A stretch of DNA of 64,000 nt. Origin: Mycolicibacterium palauense. GTDB taxonomy: Bacteria > Actinomycetota > Actinomycetes > Mycobacteriales > Mycobacteriaceae. Position numbers and translations under genes: made by a program. Of this stretch, positions 8,500 to 17,255 are shown piece after piece. The stretch covers positions 1 to 64,000 of the forward strand of contig NZ_NVQF01000007.1 in NCBI RefSeq assembly GCF_002592005.1, read 5' to 3'. The notes below the pieces were generated by a model that searched no databases, had not been told where the DNA came from, and saw nothing but the letters and a program-made list of their open reading frames with translations. Numbering within the stretch: the stretch's first letter is position 1; each line of letters begins with the position of its first letter.

Positions 8500-9537
8500 A
8501 TGGCCAAGCCGCCCCTGTCGATGACGCCGACCGGCTGGTTCCAGGTCGCCTGGTCCGACGAGATCGCCGTCGGCGAGGTGCACCGGATGACCTATTTCGG
8601 TCGGGAGATGATCGCCTGGCGCGCGGAGTCGGGGCGGCTGACGGTGATGGACGCCTACTGCGAACACCTGGGTGCCCATCTCGGCTACGGCGGGCACGTG
8701 CAGGGCGAGGTCATCGAATGCCCCTTCCACGGCTGGCAGTGGAACCAGGAGGGCCGCAACGTCTGCATCCCCTACGAGGACCGGCCCAACCGCGGCCGCC
8801 GGATGCGCACCTACCCGGTGACCGAACGCAACGAGTCGGTCTACGTCTGGCACGACGTCGCCGGCCGGCCCCCGTATTTCGACGCCCCGGACGTGTTCGC
8901 CGACTTCGGCGACGGCAGCAGCCCCGCGCGGTACTTCGCCCAGCAGCGGCTGTTCCGGCAGGGGCTGGAGCTGCACCCGCAGTACGTGCTGGAGAACGGC
9001 GTCGACTTCGCTCATTTCACGTTCGTGCACAAGACCCCGATCGTGCCGGTGTTCACCCGCCACGACTTCGACGGTCCGGTCTCCCGCGTCGACTTCACGA
9101 TCACCTTCTCCGGCGACGACGGCCAGCGCATCGAGGACGTCAACAGCGGCGTGGAGGCCATCAACGGCGGTCTGGGCATCGCGGTGACCAAGAGCTGGGG
9201 GATGATCGACAACCGCACGATCTCGGCCGTCACCCCCGTCGACGAGTCCACCTCCGACGTCCGGTTCATGGTCTACATCGGCCGGCCACCCGACGGCGCC
9301 GGCCGGGACCCCCGGCGCATCGAGGCCAGAGCCCACGACTTCGGCCGGGAGGTCATCCGGCAGTTCGAGCAGGACATCCACATCTGGTCGCACCAGCGCT
9401 ACTCGGATCCACCGGCGCTGACCGGCGGCGAATACGAGGGCTTCACCGCGATCCGCACGTGGGCCAGGCAGTTCTATCCCGACCAGCGCCCCGGCGGGGC
9501 CGGGGTGTACGCAGTGCAGGAGGGTGCAACGTCATGA
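8500..9537 (+). CDS. Rieske non-heme iron oxygenase, KshA-like
   Basis: 345 residues. The Rieske [2Fe-2S] ligands are C54-x-H56 and C74-x-x-H77. The mononuclear iron region reads N-G-V-D-F-A-H-F-T-F-V-H, typical of the oxygenase component of 3-ketosteroid 9-alpha-hydroxylase and relatives. It would hydroxylate a steroid or terpenoid-like substrate with a separate reductase, which is not seen here. ATG at 8500 starts at M-A-K-P-P-L; an upstream in-frame start exists but lies inside the regulatory repeat. The stop overlaps the next start (ATGA). Confidence 0.8.
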   Translation: MAKPPLSMTPTGWFQVAWSDEIAVGEVHRMTYFGREMIAWRAESGRLTVMDAYCEHLGAHLGYGGHVQGEVIECPFHGWQWNQEGRNVCIPYEDRPNRGRRMRTYPVTERNESVYVWHDVAGRPPYFDAPDVFADFGDGSSPARYFAQQRLFRQGLELHPQYVLENGVDFAHFTFVHKTPIVPVFTRHDFDGPVSRVDFTITFSGDDGQRIEDVNSGVEAINGGLGIAVTKSWGMIDNRTISAVTPVDESTSDVRFMVYIGRPPDGAGRDPRRIEARAHDFGREVIRQFEQDIHIWSHQRYSDPPALTGGEYEGFTAIRTWARQFYPDQRPGGAGVYAVQEGATS

Positions 9538-10634
9538 CCGCACAACCGATCCGGGTGTTCCAGGTGGCCACCGGCAATGTCGGCTCGGAGATGATCAAAC
9601 GGCTGCGGGCCCGGCGCGACCTGCAGCTGGTGGGCCTGCACTGCTACTCCCCGGACAAGATCGGGCGCGACGCCGGCGAGCTGGTGGGTATCGGACCGAT
9701 CGGCGTCACCGCCACCGGCACCGTCGAGGAGATCATCGCCGCCGAACCCGACGTGCTGACCTTCCACGGGGTCTTCCCCGACGAGGACCTCTACGTGCGG
9801 GTACTGGAGGCCGGGATCGACATCGTCACCACCGCCGACTGGATCACCGGCTGGCACCGCGACACCAACCACCCGCATCCGTCGGGAAAGCCGGTCAGCC
9901 AACTGCTTTCGCAGGCCTGCCACAAGGGCGGGTCGACGTTCTACGGCACCGGGATGAACCCCGGGGTCAACCAGATCCTCGGCGTGGTGTGCTCGGCCGA
10001 CGTCGCCGAGATCGAGAACGTCACCACCATCGAATCGGTCGACGTGTCCTGCCACCACTCCCGCGACACCTGGATGGAGGTCGGCTACGGGCTGCCCGTC
10101 GACGATCCCGAGATCCCGGCCAAGCTGGAGAAATACACCCGGGTGTTCGCCGACAGCGTGCTGATGATGGCCGACTGCTTCGACCTGGCGCTGGACGAGG
10201 TGAGGTTCGGCTACGAGCTGGGCGCCTGCACCAAGGACGTCGACCTGGGTTGGTACACCCTGCCCAGGGGCTCGCTGGGCGGCAACTACATCCGCTACCA
10301 GGGCATGGTCGACGGGGTGCCCCGGGTGGAGACCCACCTGGAATGGCAGATGACCCCGCACACCGACCCGAGCTGGGATATCAAGGGCTGCTACATCACC
10401 CAGATCAAGGGTGACCCGTGCGTGTACAACAAGCACATGATCTTCCCGAAGCCCGGCGTGGACCTCTCGGACCCCGACAGCTTCGCCTCCATCGGCATGA
10501 CGGTCACCGGCCTGCCGGCGCTGAACGCCATCGCGTCGGTGGTGGCCGCGCCCCCGGGGCTGCTCACCAGCGCCGACGTGCCGCTGCGCGGATTCGCCGG
10601 GCGGTTCGCTCCCACGGTCGCGCCGAAACTGTAA
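9534..10634 (+). CDS. NAD(P)-dependent dihydrodipicolinate-reductase-like dehydrogenase
   Basis: 366 residues. The N-terminal Rossmann segment V-F-Q-V-A-T-G-N-V-G-S-E-M-I is followed by a DapB-like arrangement (M-N-P-G-V-N-Q-I-L-G). This is the mycobacterial family annotated as dihydrodipicolinate reductase-like, not true DapB. Coupled by ATGA to the Rieske oxygenase, it probably oxidises or reduces the same pathway intermediate (inference). A longer open frame upstream is only the shadow of the Rieske gene. Confidence 0.7.
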   Translation: MTAQPIRVFQVATGNVGSEMIKRLRARRDLQLVGLHCYSPDKIGRDAGELVGIGPIGVTATGTVEEIIAAEPDVLTFHGVFPDEDLYVRVLEAGIDIVTTADWITGWHRDTNHPHPSGKPVSQLLSQACHKGGSTFYGTGMNPGVNQILGVVCSADVAEIENVTTIESVDVSCHHSRDTWMEVGYGLPVDDPEIPAKLEKYTRVFADSVLMMADCFDLALDEVRFGYELGACTKDVDLGWYTLPRGSLGGNYIRYQGMVDGVPRVETHLEWQMTPHTDPSWDIKGCYITQIKGDPCVYNKHMIFPKPGVDLSDPDSFASIGMTVTGLPALNAIASVVAAPPGLLTSADVPLRGFAGRFAPTVAPKL

Positions 10635-10695
10635 GTTCTGCCACGCCCTCCCGGGGTTTGCGTACACAACGTGCCGGCTCGGCGAAGATGGAGCG

Positions 10696-11328
10696 GTGGC
10701 ACGCAGGCACGGATGGGGCGGTAGGCCCCCGCAGTCCGACGAGGAGGCGGTGGCGCGCATCGTCGGCGCCGCGATCGCCATCATCGACGACACCGGCGCG
10801 ATGGTCAGCATGGCCGACGTGGCCCGCTCGCTCGGGGTGATCCGCCAGACCGTGTACCGGTACTTCCCGAATGCCGACGCGCTGATGAAGGCGGTGGCCA
10901 TCGCGTCGGTCGACGCGTTCCTCGACCGGATCGAGGCCCACCTGCGCGGGATCACCGACCCGCGCGAGGCGGTCACCGAGGGTACCGCCTACGTGCTCGA
11001 AACCCTCCCGCGGACACCGCATCTGGGCCTGCTGCTGTCCCCGGTGCATGCCGACCGGGGCTCGCAGCAGGCGATCACCTCCGGCCAGGCGCGCGCCTTC
11101 GCGCAGTCGATGCTGCAACGCTTCGACGTCGACTGGCCCGCGCACGGCTACGACGACACCGCGCTGGCCGAGCTGGCCGAATTCATTCTGCGTACCGTCC
11201 AGTCGTTCTCGGTCGACCCCGGTGACCCCCCGCGCACCGGGGAACGGTTGCGGACCTACCTCGACCGCTGGGTGGGCACGGCGGTGGCCGCCCAGCCGGT
11301 CAGCGGTAGCGCACCGGGAAGGACTTGA
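10696..11328 (+). CDS. TetR-family transcriptional regulator
   Basis: 210 residues with a GTG start. The N-terminal HTH is clear: M-A-D-V-A-R-S-L-G-V-I-R-Q-T-V-Y-R-Y-F-P. It is convergent with the P450 gene and overlaps it by 29 bp. It may control the P450/LLM intergenic promoter, which carries its own inverted repeat, but the target is not shown by the sequence. Confidence 0.8.
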   Translation: MARRHGWGGRPPQSDEEAVARIVGAAIAIIDDTGAMVSMADVARSLGVIRQTVYRYFPNADALMKAVAIASVDAFLDRIEAHLRGITDPREAVTEGTAYVLETLPRTPHLGLLLSPVHADRGSQQAITSGQARAFAQSMLQRFDVDWPAHGYDDTALAELAEFILRTVQSFSVDPGDPPRTGERLRTYLDRWVGTAVAAQPVSGSAPGRT

Positions 11329-12559
11329 CGCTGTTGAGCCAGGCCGACCGCAGGCGCTGCGGCTCGTCGAGTTTGGTGATGCCGGGAAGCACATCGGCGA
11401 TGGCGTCGAACATCAGGCCGATCTCCATGCGCGCCAGGTTGGCGCCCAGGCAGTAGTGCGTGCCCTGCCCGCCGAAGCCCAGGTGCGGATTGGGGTCGCG
11501 GGTGATGTCGAAGACCTCCGGGCGCTCGAAGACGTCCTCGTCGAAGTTGCCCGACCCGTAGAACAGCCCGACCCGCTGCCCGCCCCGCACGGTGACCCCG
11601 CCGAGTTCGGTGTCGCGGGTGGCGGTGCGCTGGAACGCCTGCACCGGGGTCGACCAGCGCACGATCTCGTCGGCGGCACTCGTCGGGCGCTCGGCCTTGA
11701 AGCGCTCCCACTGCTCGGGGTTGTCCAGGAAGGCGTTGAGCCCGTGGGTGATCGCGTTGCGGGTCGTCTCGTTGCCGGCCACCGCCAGCAGGATGACGAA
11801 GAAGCCGAATTCCGCCTCGGTCATCCACTCGCCGTCGACGTCGGCGTTGACCAGCCGGGTCACGATGTCGTCGGCGGGGCAGCGGCGGCGGTCCTCGGCC
11901 ATCGCGTAGGCGTAGCCCAGCAGCTGGGCGTTGGCCTCCATCGGCCCCTCGCCGTCGGGGCCGCCGTCGGTGTTGACGTCTTCGAGGTTGATGACGGTGT
12001 TGGCCCACCGGAACACCTCGTCCCGGTCGGACTCGGGCACCCCGATCAGATCGGCGATCGCCATCAGCGGCAGCCGGGCGGCGACGTCGGCGACGAAATC
12101 CCCGGAGCCCTTGGCGGCCGCCGCCTCCACGATGGCGTAGGCGGCCACCCGCAGGCGCTCCTCCAGTTCGGCGACGCCGCGCGGGGTGAACATCTTCGAG
12201 ACGATCCTGCGCAGCCGGGAGTGCTCGGGCGGGTCGTGATTGATCAACAGCGCCTTGGTGGCCTCCATCTGCTCGGGCTCGGCACCGTCGAAGACACTGA
12301 TCACCACGCCCTTGGCGTTGGCCGACCAGGTGTCGGGGTCGCGCGAGACGGTCTTGATGTCGGCGTGGCGGCTGACGACCCAGAATCCGCCGTCGGTGAA
12401 CCCGCCCCGGCCGGGTGCCTGGGCGTTCCACCACACCGGTGCGGTGCGGCGCAGCTCGGCGAACTGCCGCAGCGGCACACCGCGGAGCAGCACGTCGGGG
12501 TCGACGAAGTCGAAGCCCTCGCCGAAGGAGGTGAAGGGACAGCTGGCGGTGCTGGTCAT
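11300..12559 (-). CDS. cytochrome P450, CYP125-like
   Basis: 419 residues. I-helix A-G-N-E-T-T, K-helix E-I-V-R and heme loop F-G-G-Q-G-T-H-Y-C with ligand Cys370. The N-terminal text A-P-V-W-W-N, G-G-F-x-D-G-G-F-W-V-V recalls CYP125 steroid/terminal-alkyl hydroxylases; the subfamily call is inference. It would need a ferredoxin and reductase not present here. It is divergent from the LLM oxidoreductase across a short regulatory gap. Confidence 0.85.
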   Translation of the reverse strand: MTSTASCPFTSFGEGFDFVDPDVLLRGVPLRQFAELRRTAPVWWNAQAPGRGGFTDGGFWVVSRHADIKTVSRDPDTWSANAKGVVISVFDGAEPEQMEATKALLINHDPPEHSRLRRIVSKMFTPRGVAELEERLRVAAYAIVEAAAAKGSGDFVADVAARLPLMAIADLIGVPESDRDEVFRWANTVINLEDVNTDGGPDGEGPMEANAQLLGYAYAMAEDRRRCPADDIVTRLVNADVDGEWMTEAEFGFFVILLAVAGNETTRNAITHGLNAFLDNPEQWERFKAERPTSAADEIVRWSTPVQAFQRTATRDTELGGVTVRGGQRVGLFYGSGNFDEDVFERPEVFDITRDPNPHLGFGGQGTHYCLGANLARMEIGLMFDAIADVLPGITKLDEPQRLRSAWLNSVKSFPVRYR

Positions 12560-12598
12560 CGCGGTACGCCTCCGGTGCTGTGATCGGGGTCTCTTTCA

Positions 12599-12630
12599 GA
12601 CCATACACTAGCGCCATACTGCGTATGGTC
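12599..12630. promoter_or_regulatory. inverted repeat in the P450/LLM divergent promoter region
   Basis: GACCATAC (12599-12606) and GTATGGTC (12623-12630) are perfect 8-bp complements separated by 16 bp. The middle contains a further CCATAC (12614-12619), a third half-site. It lies between the P450 start (12559) and the LLM start (12688). Candidate operator; the regulator is not identified. Confidence 0.5.
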
Positions 12631-12687
12631 AAGGGGAGTGGCGCACCCCACGGCGGCGCGGGAGCGCCGGAACGCTAGCTTGACCTC

Positions 12688-13599
12688 ATGACCTCTGCTG
12701 CGCGTGCATCCATCGACTTTCCGGCCCGCATCGGTGTGTGGTGGACCAGCGACACCTGGCCCATGCGGGAGGCCCAGGAGGTCGCCCGCGACATCGAATC
12801 GCTGGGCTTCGGTTCGCTGTTCCTGCCCGAGGTGGTCGGCAAGGAGTGCCTGACCCAGTCGGCGGCGTTCCTAGCGGCCACCGACCGGCTGGTGATCGGC
12901 ACCGGCATCGCCAACATCCACGTCCGGGTGCCCTCGGCGGCCGAGGCCGGTGCACGCACCCTGACCGCGCTGCACCCCGGCCGGTTCGTTCTCGGGCTCG
13001 GGGTCAGCCACGCCCCGCTGGTCGAGCGGGGGATCGGCGGCAGCTACACCAAGCCGTTGGCGACCATGCGCACCTACCTGGAGCGCATGGCCGCGGTGCC
13101 CGAGCAGATCGAGCCCGGGGTGGGTCGGCCGGCGCGCCTGCTGGCCGCGCTGGGCCCGAAGATGATCGAACTGTCGGGCACCCACGCCGACGGGGCGCAC
13201 CCGTACCTGGTCACCCCCGAGCACACCGGCACCACCCGGGAGATCCTCGGCCCCGACAAGTGGGTGGTCTCCGAACAGGCCGTGGCCATCGGCGGTGACG
13301 ACGCCGACCAGCTCGCGCGTGCGCACTCGCACCTCGAGGTGTACAGCGGGCTGCCGAACTACCGGAACTCCTGGCTGCGGCAGGGGTTCGACGAATCGGA
13401 TCTGGTGCGCGGGGGCTCGGACCGACTGGCCCGCGGTGTCGTCGGGATGGGCAGCGCCGAGCGGGCCGCCGCGATGGTGACCGCCCACCTCGACGCCGGC
13501 GCCGACCATGTCGTCATCCAGGCGCTCGGTGCGGGCCCGACCGCCGATCCACGCCCGGCGCTGCGGGAACTGGCGGCGGTGCTGGGTCTCGCCGGCTGA
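12688..13599 (+). CDS. LLM-class (F420-dependent-type) oxidoreductase
   Basis: 303 residues with the luciferase-like TIM-barrel text: R-I-G-V-W-W at the start, E-S-L-G-F-G-S-L-F-L-P-E, L-V-I-G-T-G-I-A-N-I and H-P-G-R-F-V-L-G-L-G-V. It closely resembles the mycobacterial F420-dependent LLM family; F420 rather than FMN use is inferred from family and host. Divergent from the P450 gene. GC-rich triple repeats follow its stop. Confidence 0.8.
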   Translation: MTSAARASIDFPARIGVWWTSDTWPMREAQEVARDIESLGFGSLFLPEVVGKECLTQSAAFLAATDRLVIGTGIANIHVRVPSAAEAGARTLTALHPGRFVLGLGVSHAPLVERGIGGSYTKPLATMRTYLERMAAVPEQIEPGVGRPARLLAALGPKMIELSGTHADGAHPYLVTPEHTGTTREILGPDKWVVSEQAVAIGGDDADQLARAHSHLEVYSGLPNYRNSWLRQGFDESDLVRGGSDRLARGVVGMGSAERAAAMVTAHLDAGADHVVIQALGAGPTADPRPALRELAAVLGLAG

Positions 13600-13658
13600 G
13601 CCGGCAGTTCGGCCGGGGCCGGCTGAGCCGGCAGTTCGGAGGGGCCGGCTGAGCCGGC
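13591..13658. repeat. three copies of a GC-rich palindromic 15-mer
   Basis: GCCGGCTGAGCCGGC occurs at 13591-13605, 13618-13632 and 13644-13658, each separated by a short GT/TCGG-type spacer (period 26-27 bp). The unit is itself a hairpin (GCCGGCT/AGCCGGC). The first copy contains the LLM stop codon and the third abuts the rhodanese stop. It may act as a bidirectional terminator or a small replication-slippage repeat. Confidence 0.7.
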
Positions 13659-13994
13659 TCAGATCACGTCGCCGGGCGACCCGTCGTCACGAACGACGCT
13701 GTAGCCCTGCTGCTTCCACAGCTTCATCCCGCCCTCCATGTTGTAGGTGACCACACCGGCCCGGGCCAGCCGGTCGGCGGCCTTGCCGGAACGGTTGCCG
13801 GACCGGCAGATCGCCACCACGGTGCGGGCCGGGTCGAGGGTGGCCGGGTCGAGCTCGGCCAGCCGGATGTGCACGGCTCCCGGGGCGTGGCCGGCCTCCC
13901 ATTCGTCGTTCTCGCGGACGTCCAGCAGCAGGGCCTCCGAGGTGTCGTGCAGGTGTTGGGCACCAACGGGATCGGTGCTCAGGGGATCGATCAT
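13659..13994 (-). CDS. single-domain rhodanese (sulfurtransferase)
   Basis: 111 residues, one rhodanese domain: L-L-D-V-R-E-N-D-E-W near residue 24 and active-site loop C-R-S-G-N-R-S with the persulfide-forming Cys. It sits directly downstream of the GntR regulator on the same strand and faces the sulfur-transport and persulfide genes, so it likely moves sulfane sulfur from thiosulfate or glutathione persulfide. Confidence 0.85.
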   Translation of the reverse strand: MIDPLSTDPVGAQHLHDTSEALLLDVRENDEWEAGHAPGAVHIRLAELDPATLDPARTVVAICRSGNRSGKAADRLARAGVVTYNMEGGMKLWKQQGYSVVRDDGSPGDVI

Positions 13995-14000
13995 CGGGCA

Positions 14001-14795
14001 TCACTCCTTCGGGGTGGTGAGAAAGGTGTATCCCTCGGTGGGGGAGAACTGGGCGTTCACGCTGAACCGGTCACCGCGAATCAGGGTGCGGCGCAGTTCG
14101 ATCGGCCGGCCGTCCATGCAGCCCAACCGCCGGATGGACAGCACCGCCGAGTGTTCGTCGAGCTCGAGGAGTCCCGCCGTCCCGGGTTCGGGAACGGTGG
14201 CGGTGATGTCCTCGCGTCCGCCGGTCAGGCGGATGCCGCACCGGCGGTCCAGCTCGACGTAGAGCGCGGTGTGGGAGAAATCGGCCGACAGCAGCGGTTC
14301 GGTGAGAGCGGCGGGCAGCCAGGCGTAGTCCAGGGCCAGTGGCGTATCGCCGGCCCACCTGAGCCGCTCGAGGTACAGCAGCGGCTCGCCGGGCGGGCAG
14401 TGCAGGGCTGCGGCGACCTCGTCGTCGCGGCGGACGTCCAGTGCGCGAACCACGCTGCGCTGGGTGAGCCCGGTCTGCTCGACCGCGGCGAACAGACTGT
14501 AGAGCGCGCCCAACGGCTGCCGGATGACCGGGACGTCGGCCAGCCGGGTGGGGCGGCCCCGTTCGGCGATCAGCACGCCCTCGTCGCGGAGTCGGCGCAG
14601 GGCCTCCCGCACGGTGTGCCGGCTGACCCGGTACTCGGCGGTCAGCGCATGCTCACCCGGGAAGGCGTCGGCGAACTCGCCGGCGGCGATACGCCGGACC
14701 AGCTCTGCGTGCAGTTGCGCCCACAACGGCAGCGGGCTGGAGCGGTCCAACCGTTCGGTGGGGTGGCCACCGGCTCCGATATCGCCGTCGCTCAC
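14001..14795 (-). CDS. GntR-family regulator with UTRA domain (HutC type)
   Basis: 264 residues. The winged HTH is at about 20-85 (P-L-W-A-Q-L-H-A-E-L, Y-R-V-S-R-H-T-V-R-E-A-L-R-R-L), followed by a C-terminal UTRA ligand-binding domain. It is transcribed with the rhodanese and diverges from the TauE gene. A palindrome ATGTACGTACAT lies in the shared promoter region. It is probably the local sensor of a sulfur compound (inference from context). Confidence 0.85.
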   Translation of the reverse strand: MSDGDIGAGGHPTERLDRSSPLPLWAQLHAELVRRIAAGEFADAFPGEHALTAEYRVSRHTVREALRRLRDEGVLIAERGRPTRLADVPVIRQPLGALYSLFAAVEQTGLTQRSVVRALDVRRDDEVAAALHCPPGEPLLYLERLRWAGDTPLALDYAWLPAALTEPLLSADFSHTALYVELDRRCGIRLTGGREDITATVPEPGTAGLLELDEHSAVLSIRRLGCMDGRPIELRRTLIRGDRFSVNAQFSPTEGYTFLTTPKE

Positions 14796-14885
14796 CTGTG
14801 CGCACCTCCTCGGCGGCTGCTCGGGTTTGAAGGTCTGCGGTTGCGGTTACCCGCACTTGCACACCGTCCAACACCAGAGTAGTAC

Positions 14886-14909
14886 AACATGTACGTACAT
14901 CCGTACATC
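14886..14909. promoter_or_regulatory. GTAC palindrome, candidate GntR operator
   Basis: ATGTACGTACAT (14889-14900) is a perfect 12-bp palindrome, followed by a further CCGTACATCC half-site. It matches the GT-N-AC style of GntR operators and lies between the gntR start (14795) and the TauE start (15005). Confidence 0.55.
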
Positions 14910-15004
14910 CGATCGTTCATCCGATGCCGAGCGTCGTTCGTGCCGCGACACAGGAGGTGACAGATGTCCGCGCCCACCGCGGGGACGACCGTGAAGGGAG
15001 CCGC

Positions 15005-15817
15005 GTGAGCGTCGCGGCGGCAAGCGGCACCGACACCACGGCGGCGGCCATCGGGATCGCGCTGGCCTTCGGCGCGGTGATCGGGGTGCTGCTGGGTCTG
15101 CTCGGCGGCGGCGGTTCCATCCTGGCCGTGCCGGCCCTGGTCTACGGGGTGGGGCTCGACATCCGGGCGGCGATCCCGGTATCGCTGATGGTGGTGGGCA
15201 TCGCCTCGGCCGTCGGTGCGCTGCCCAAGATCGGTGCGGGCCACGTGCAGTGGCGGTTGGCGGCGGTCTTCGCCGCGTCGGGCATCCCGGCGACCTTCGC
15301 GGGCACGGCCATCGGCAACCGGCTGCCGCAGTCGGCGCTGCTGATCGGCTTCGCCGTGGTGATGGTCGTCGCGGGCGTCCGGATGCTGTCGAACTCGGGA
15401 TCGATGGGGACCGCGTGCGAGGTCACCGACGGCGGAATCGACTGGCGCCGTTGTGCGACCAGATCGATACCCGCCGGGCTGGCGGTGGGCCTGCTGACCG
15501 GGCTGTTCGGTGTGGGCGGCGGGTTCCTGATCATCCCGGCCCTGGTGCTGCTGCTGGGGGTGGAGATTCCGATCGCGATCGGCACCTCGCTGCTGATCAT
15601 CGTGGTCAACTCCGCCGCGGGCGTGGTGTCGCACCTGCACAGCGCGCCCATCGACTGGCCGATCACGGCGGCCTTCGTGGCCACCGCCATCGTCGGATCG
15701 CTGGTCGCCGGGCACCTCGGAACCCGGATGGACACCGAACGGCTGCACCGTTGGTTCGCCTACCTGGTCTTCGCGGTGGCGGCCTGGGTGCTGGTCGACA
15801 CCATCCTGCTGCGCTGA
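15005..15817 (+). CDS. TauE/SafE-family sulfite/sulfonate exporter-like permease
   Basis: 270 residues with about eight hydrophobic helices. It has the glycine-rich family repeats L-G-L-L-G-G-G-G-S near the N-terminus and G-L-F-G-V-G-G-G-F near the middle. GTG at 15005 follows GAAGGGAG; a start at 14924 would add a hydrophilic tail and run into the operator, so it is less likely. It probably exports sulfite or thiosulfate, or moves a related anion, as part of the sulfur block. Confidence 0.8.
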   Translation: MSVAAASGTDTTAAAIGIALAFGAVIGVLLGLLGGGGSILAVPALVYGVGLDIRAAIPVSLMVVGIASAVGALPKIGAGHVQWRLAAVFAASGIPATFAGTAIGNRLPQSALLIGFAVVMVVAGVRMLSNSGSMGTACEVTDGGIDWRRCATRSIPAGLAVGLLTGLFGVGGGFLIIPALVLLLGVEIPIAIGTSLLIIVVNSAAGVVSHLHSAPIDWPITAAFVATAIVGSLVAGHLGTRMDTERLHRWFAYLVFAVAAWVLVDTILLR

Positions 15818-15871
15818 GGTGCCGTGCGCGGCCGACCATCTGAAAATGTTGTTGAAGAGGGGAGAAAACCT

Positions 15872-17218
15872 GTGGACGTGTCCATCATCGAGACTTCCGG
15901 TCTGGGCGATCGGAGCTACCTGATCAGTGCCGAGGGAATCGGGGTGGTGGTCGACCCCCAGCGGGACATCGACCGGGTGCTGGACCTGGCCCGTGAGCGC
16001 GGGGTGCGGATCACCCACGTGCTGGAGACCCACATCCACAACGACTACGTGACCGGGGGGCTGGAGCTGTCCCGGGCCACCGGCGCGGACTACGTCGTCG
16101 CGGCCGCCGACGACGTCGGCTTCGCCCGGCACGGAATCGCCGACGGTGACGTCATCGACGCCGGTCCGTTCCGGCTGCAGGCCATGCACACCCCGGGGCA
16201 CACGCACACCCACCTCAGCTATGTGCTGCACGACGGCGACACCCCGGTCGGGGTGTTCACCGGCGGGTCGATGCTGCACGGCACCACCGGGCGCACCGAC
16301 CTGCTGGGCGCCGAGCACACCGACACCCTGACCCACGCCCAGTACCACTCGGTGCGCCGGCTGGCCGACGAACTGCCCGGCGATGTCGAGGTCTATCCGA
16401 CGCACGGTTTCGGGAGTTTCTGCTCGGCCACACCGGCCAGCGGGGACAGCTCCACCATCGCCGACGAGCGACGCAGCAACCCCGCGCTCACGCTGGACGA
16501 GCAGAGCTATGTCGAGGAACTGATCGCCGGGCTGTCGGCCTACCCGGCCTACTACGCCCACATGGGGGTGATCAACACCCGCGGACCCGCTCCGGTCGAC
16601 CTGTCGATGCCCACCCCCGTGGACCCCGGGGAACTGCGGCGACGTATCGACCGCGGCGAGTGGGTCGTCGACCTGCGCCATCGCCGGGCCTTCGCCGCCG
16701 GGCACCTGGCCGGCAGCCTGGGCTTCGAACTGTCCACCCAGTTCGTCACCTACCTGGGCTGGCTGCACGCCTGGGGCGCCCCGCTGACGTTGATCGGCGA
16801 GGATGCCGACCAGATCGCGCGGGCCCGGCGCGAACTCGTCCGGATCGGGGTCGACGAACTCTCCGGCGCCGCCGCCGGAGCCATCGAGGAGCTGGCCGCC
16901 GGGCAGGCGCTGCGCACCTACCGGGTCGCCGATTTCGCCGAGCTGGCCGAGGTGGCCGGCGCCGACGGGGTGACGGTGCTCGATGTGCGGCAGCGCCACG
17001 AGTACGACGACGGGCACGTGACCGGCGCGCTGAACATCCCGCTGCACGAGCTCGGCGCGCGCCTGGACGAGGTGCCCGACGGGCAGGTCTGGGTGCACTG
17101 CGGGTCCGGCTACCGGGCCTCGATCGCCGCCTCGATGCTCGACCGCCCGGGGCGCAGTGTCGTGCTCGTCGACGACGAGTTCGGCAACGCCGCGAGCGAC
17201 GACCGGCTCGTCGCGTAG
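15872..17218 (+). CDS. persulfide-dioxygenase-like beta-lactamase-fold protein fused to rhodanese domains
   Basis: 448 residues. The metallo-beta-lactamase domain (1-230) has T-H-I-H-N-D-Y, T-P-G-H-T-H-T-H and Y-P-T-H-G, as in ETHE1-type persulfide dioxygenases. Two rhodanese-like domains follow: the first lacks an obvious catalytic Cys, the second has V-H-C-G-S-G-Y-R-A-S near residue 408. This resembles CstB-like sulfur-detoxification fusions. GTG at 15872 is preceded by GGGGAG. With TauE, rhodanese and GntR it forms a probable sulfide/persulfide detoxification locus. Confidence 0.85.
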   Translation: MDVSIIETSGLGDRSYLISAEGIGVVVDPQRDIDRVLDLARERGVRITHVLETHIHNDYVTGGLELSRATGADYVVAAADDVGFARHGIADGDVIDAGPFRLQAMHTPGHTHTHLSYVLHDGDTPVGVFTGGSMLHGTTGRTDLLGAEHTDTLTHAQYHSVRRLADELPGDVEVYPTHGFGSFCSATPASGDSSTIADERRSNPALTLDEQSYVEELIAGLSAYPAYYAHMGVINTRGPAPVDLSMPTPVDPGELRRRIDRGEWVVDLRHRRAFAAGHLAGSLGFELSTQFVTYLGWLHAWGAPLTLIGEDADQIARARRELVRIGVDELSGAAAGAIEELAAGQALRTYRVADFAELAEVAGADGVTVLDVRQRHEYDDGHVTGALNIPLHELGARLDEVPDGQVWVHCGSGYRASIAASMLDRPGRSVVLVDDEFGNAASDDRLVA

Positions 17219-17255
17219 GACGCGCCGGGGCGGCCGGGCGGACCGGCGGGTGGGA

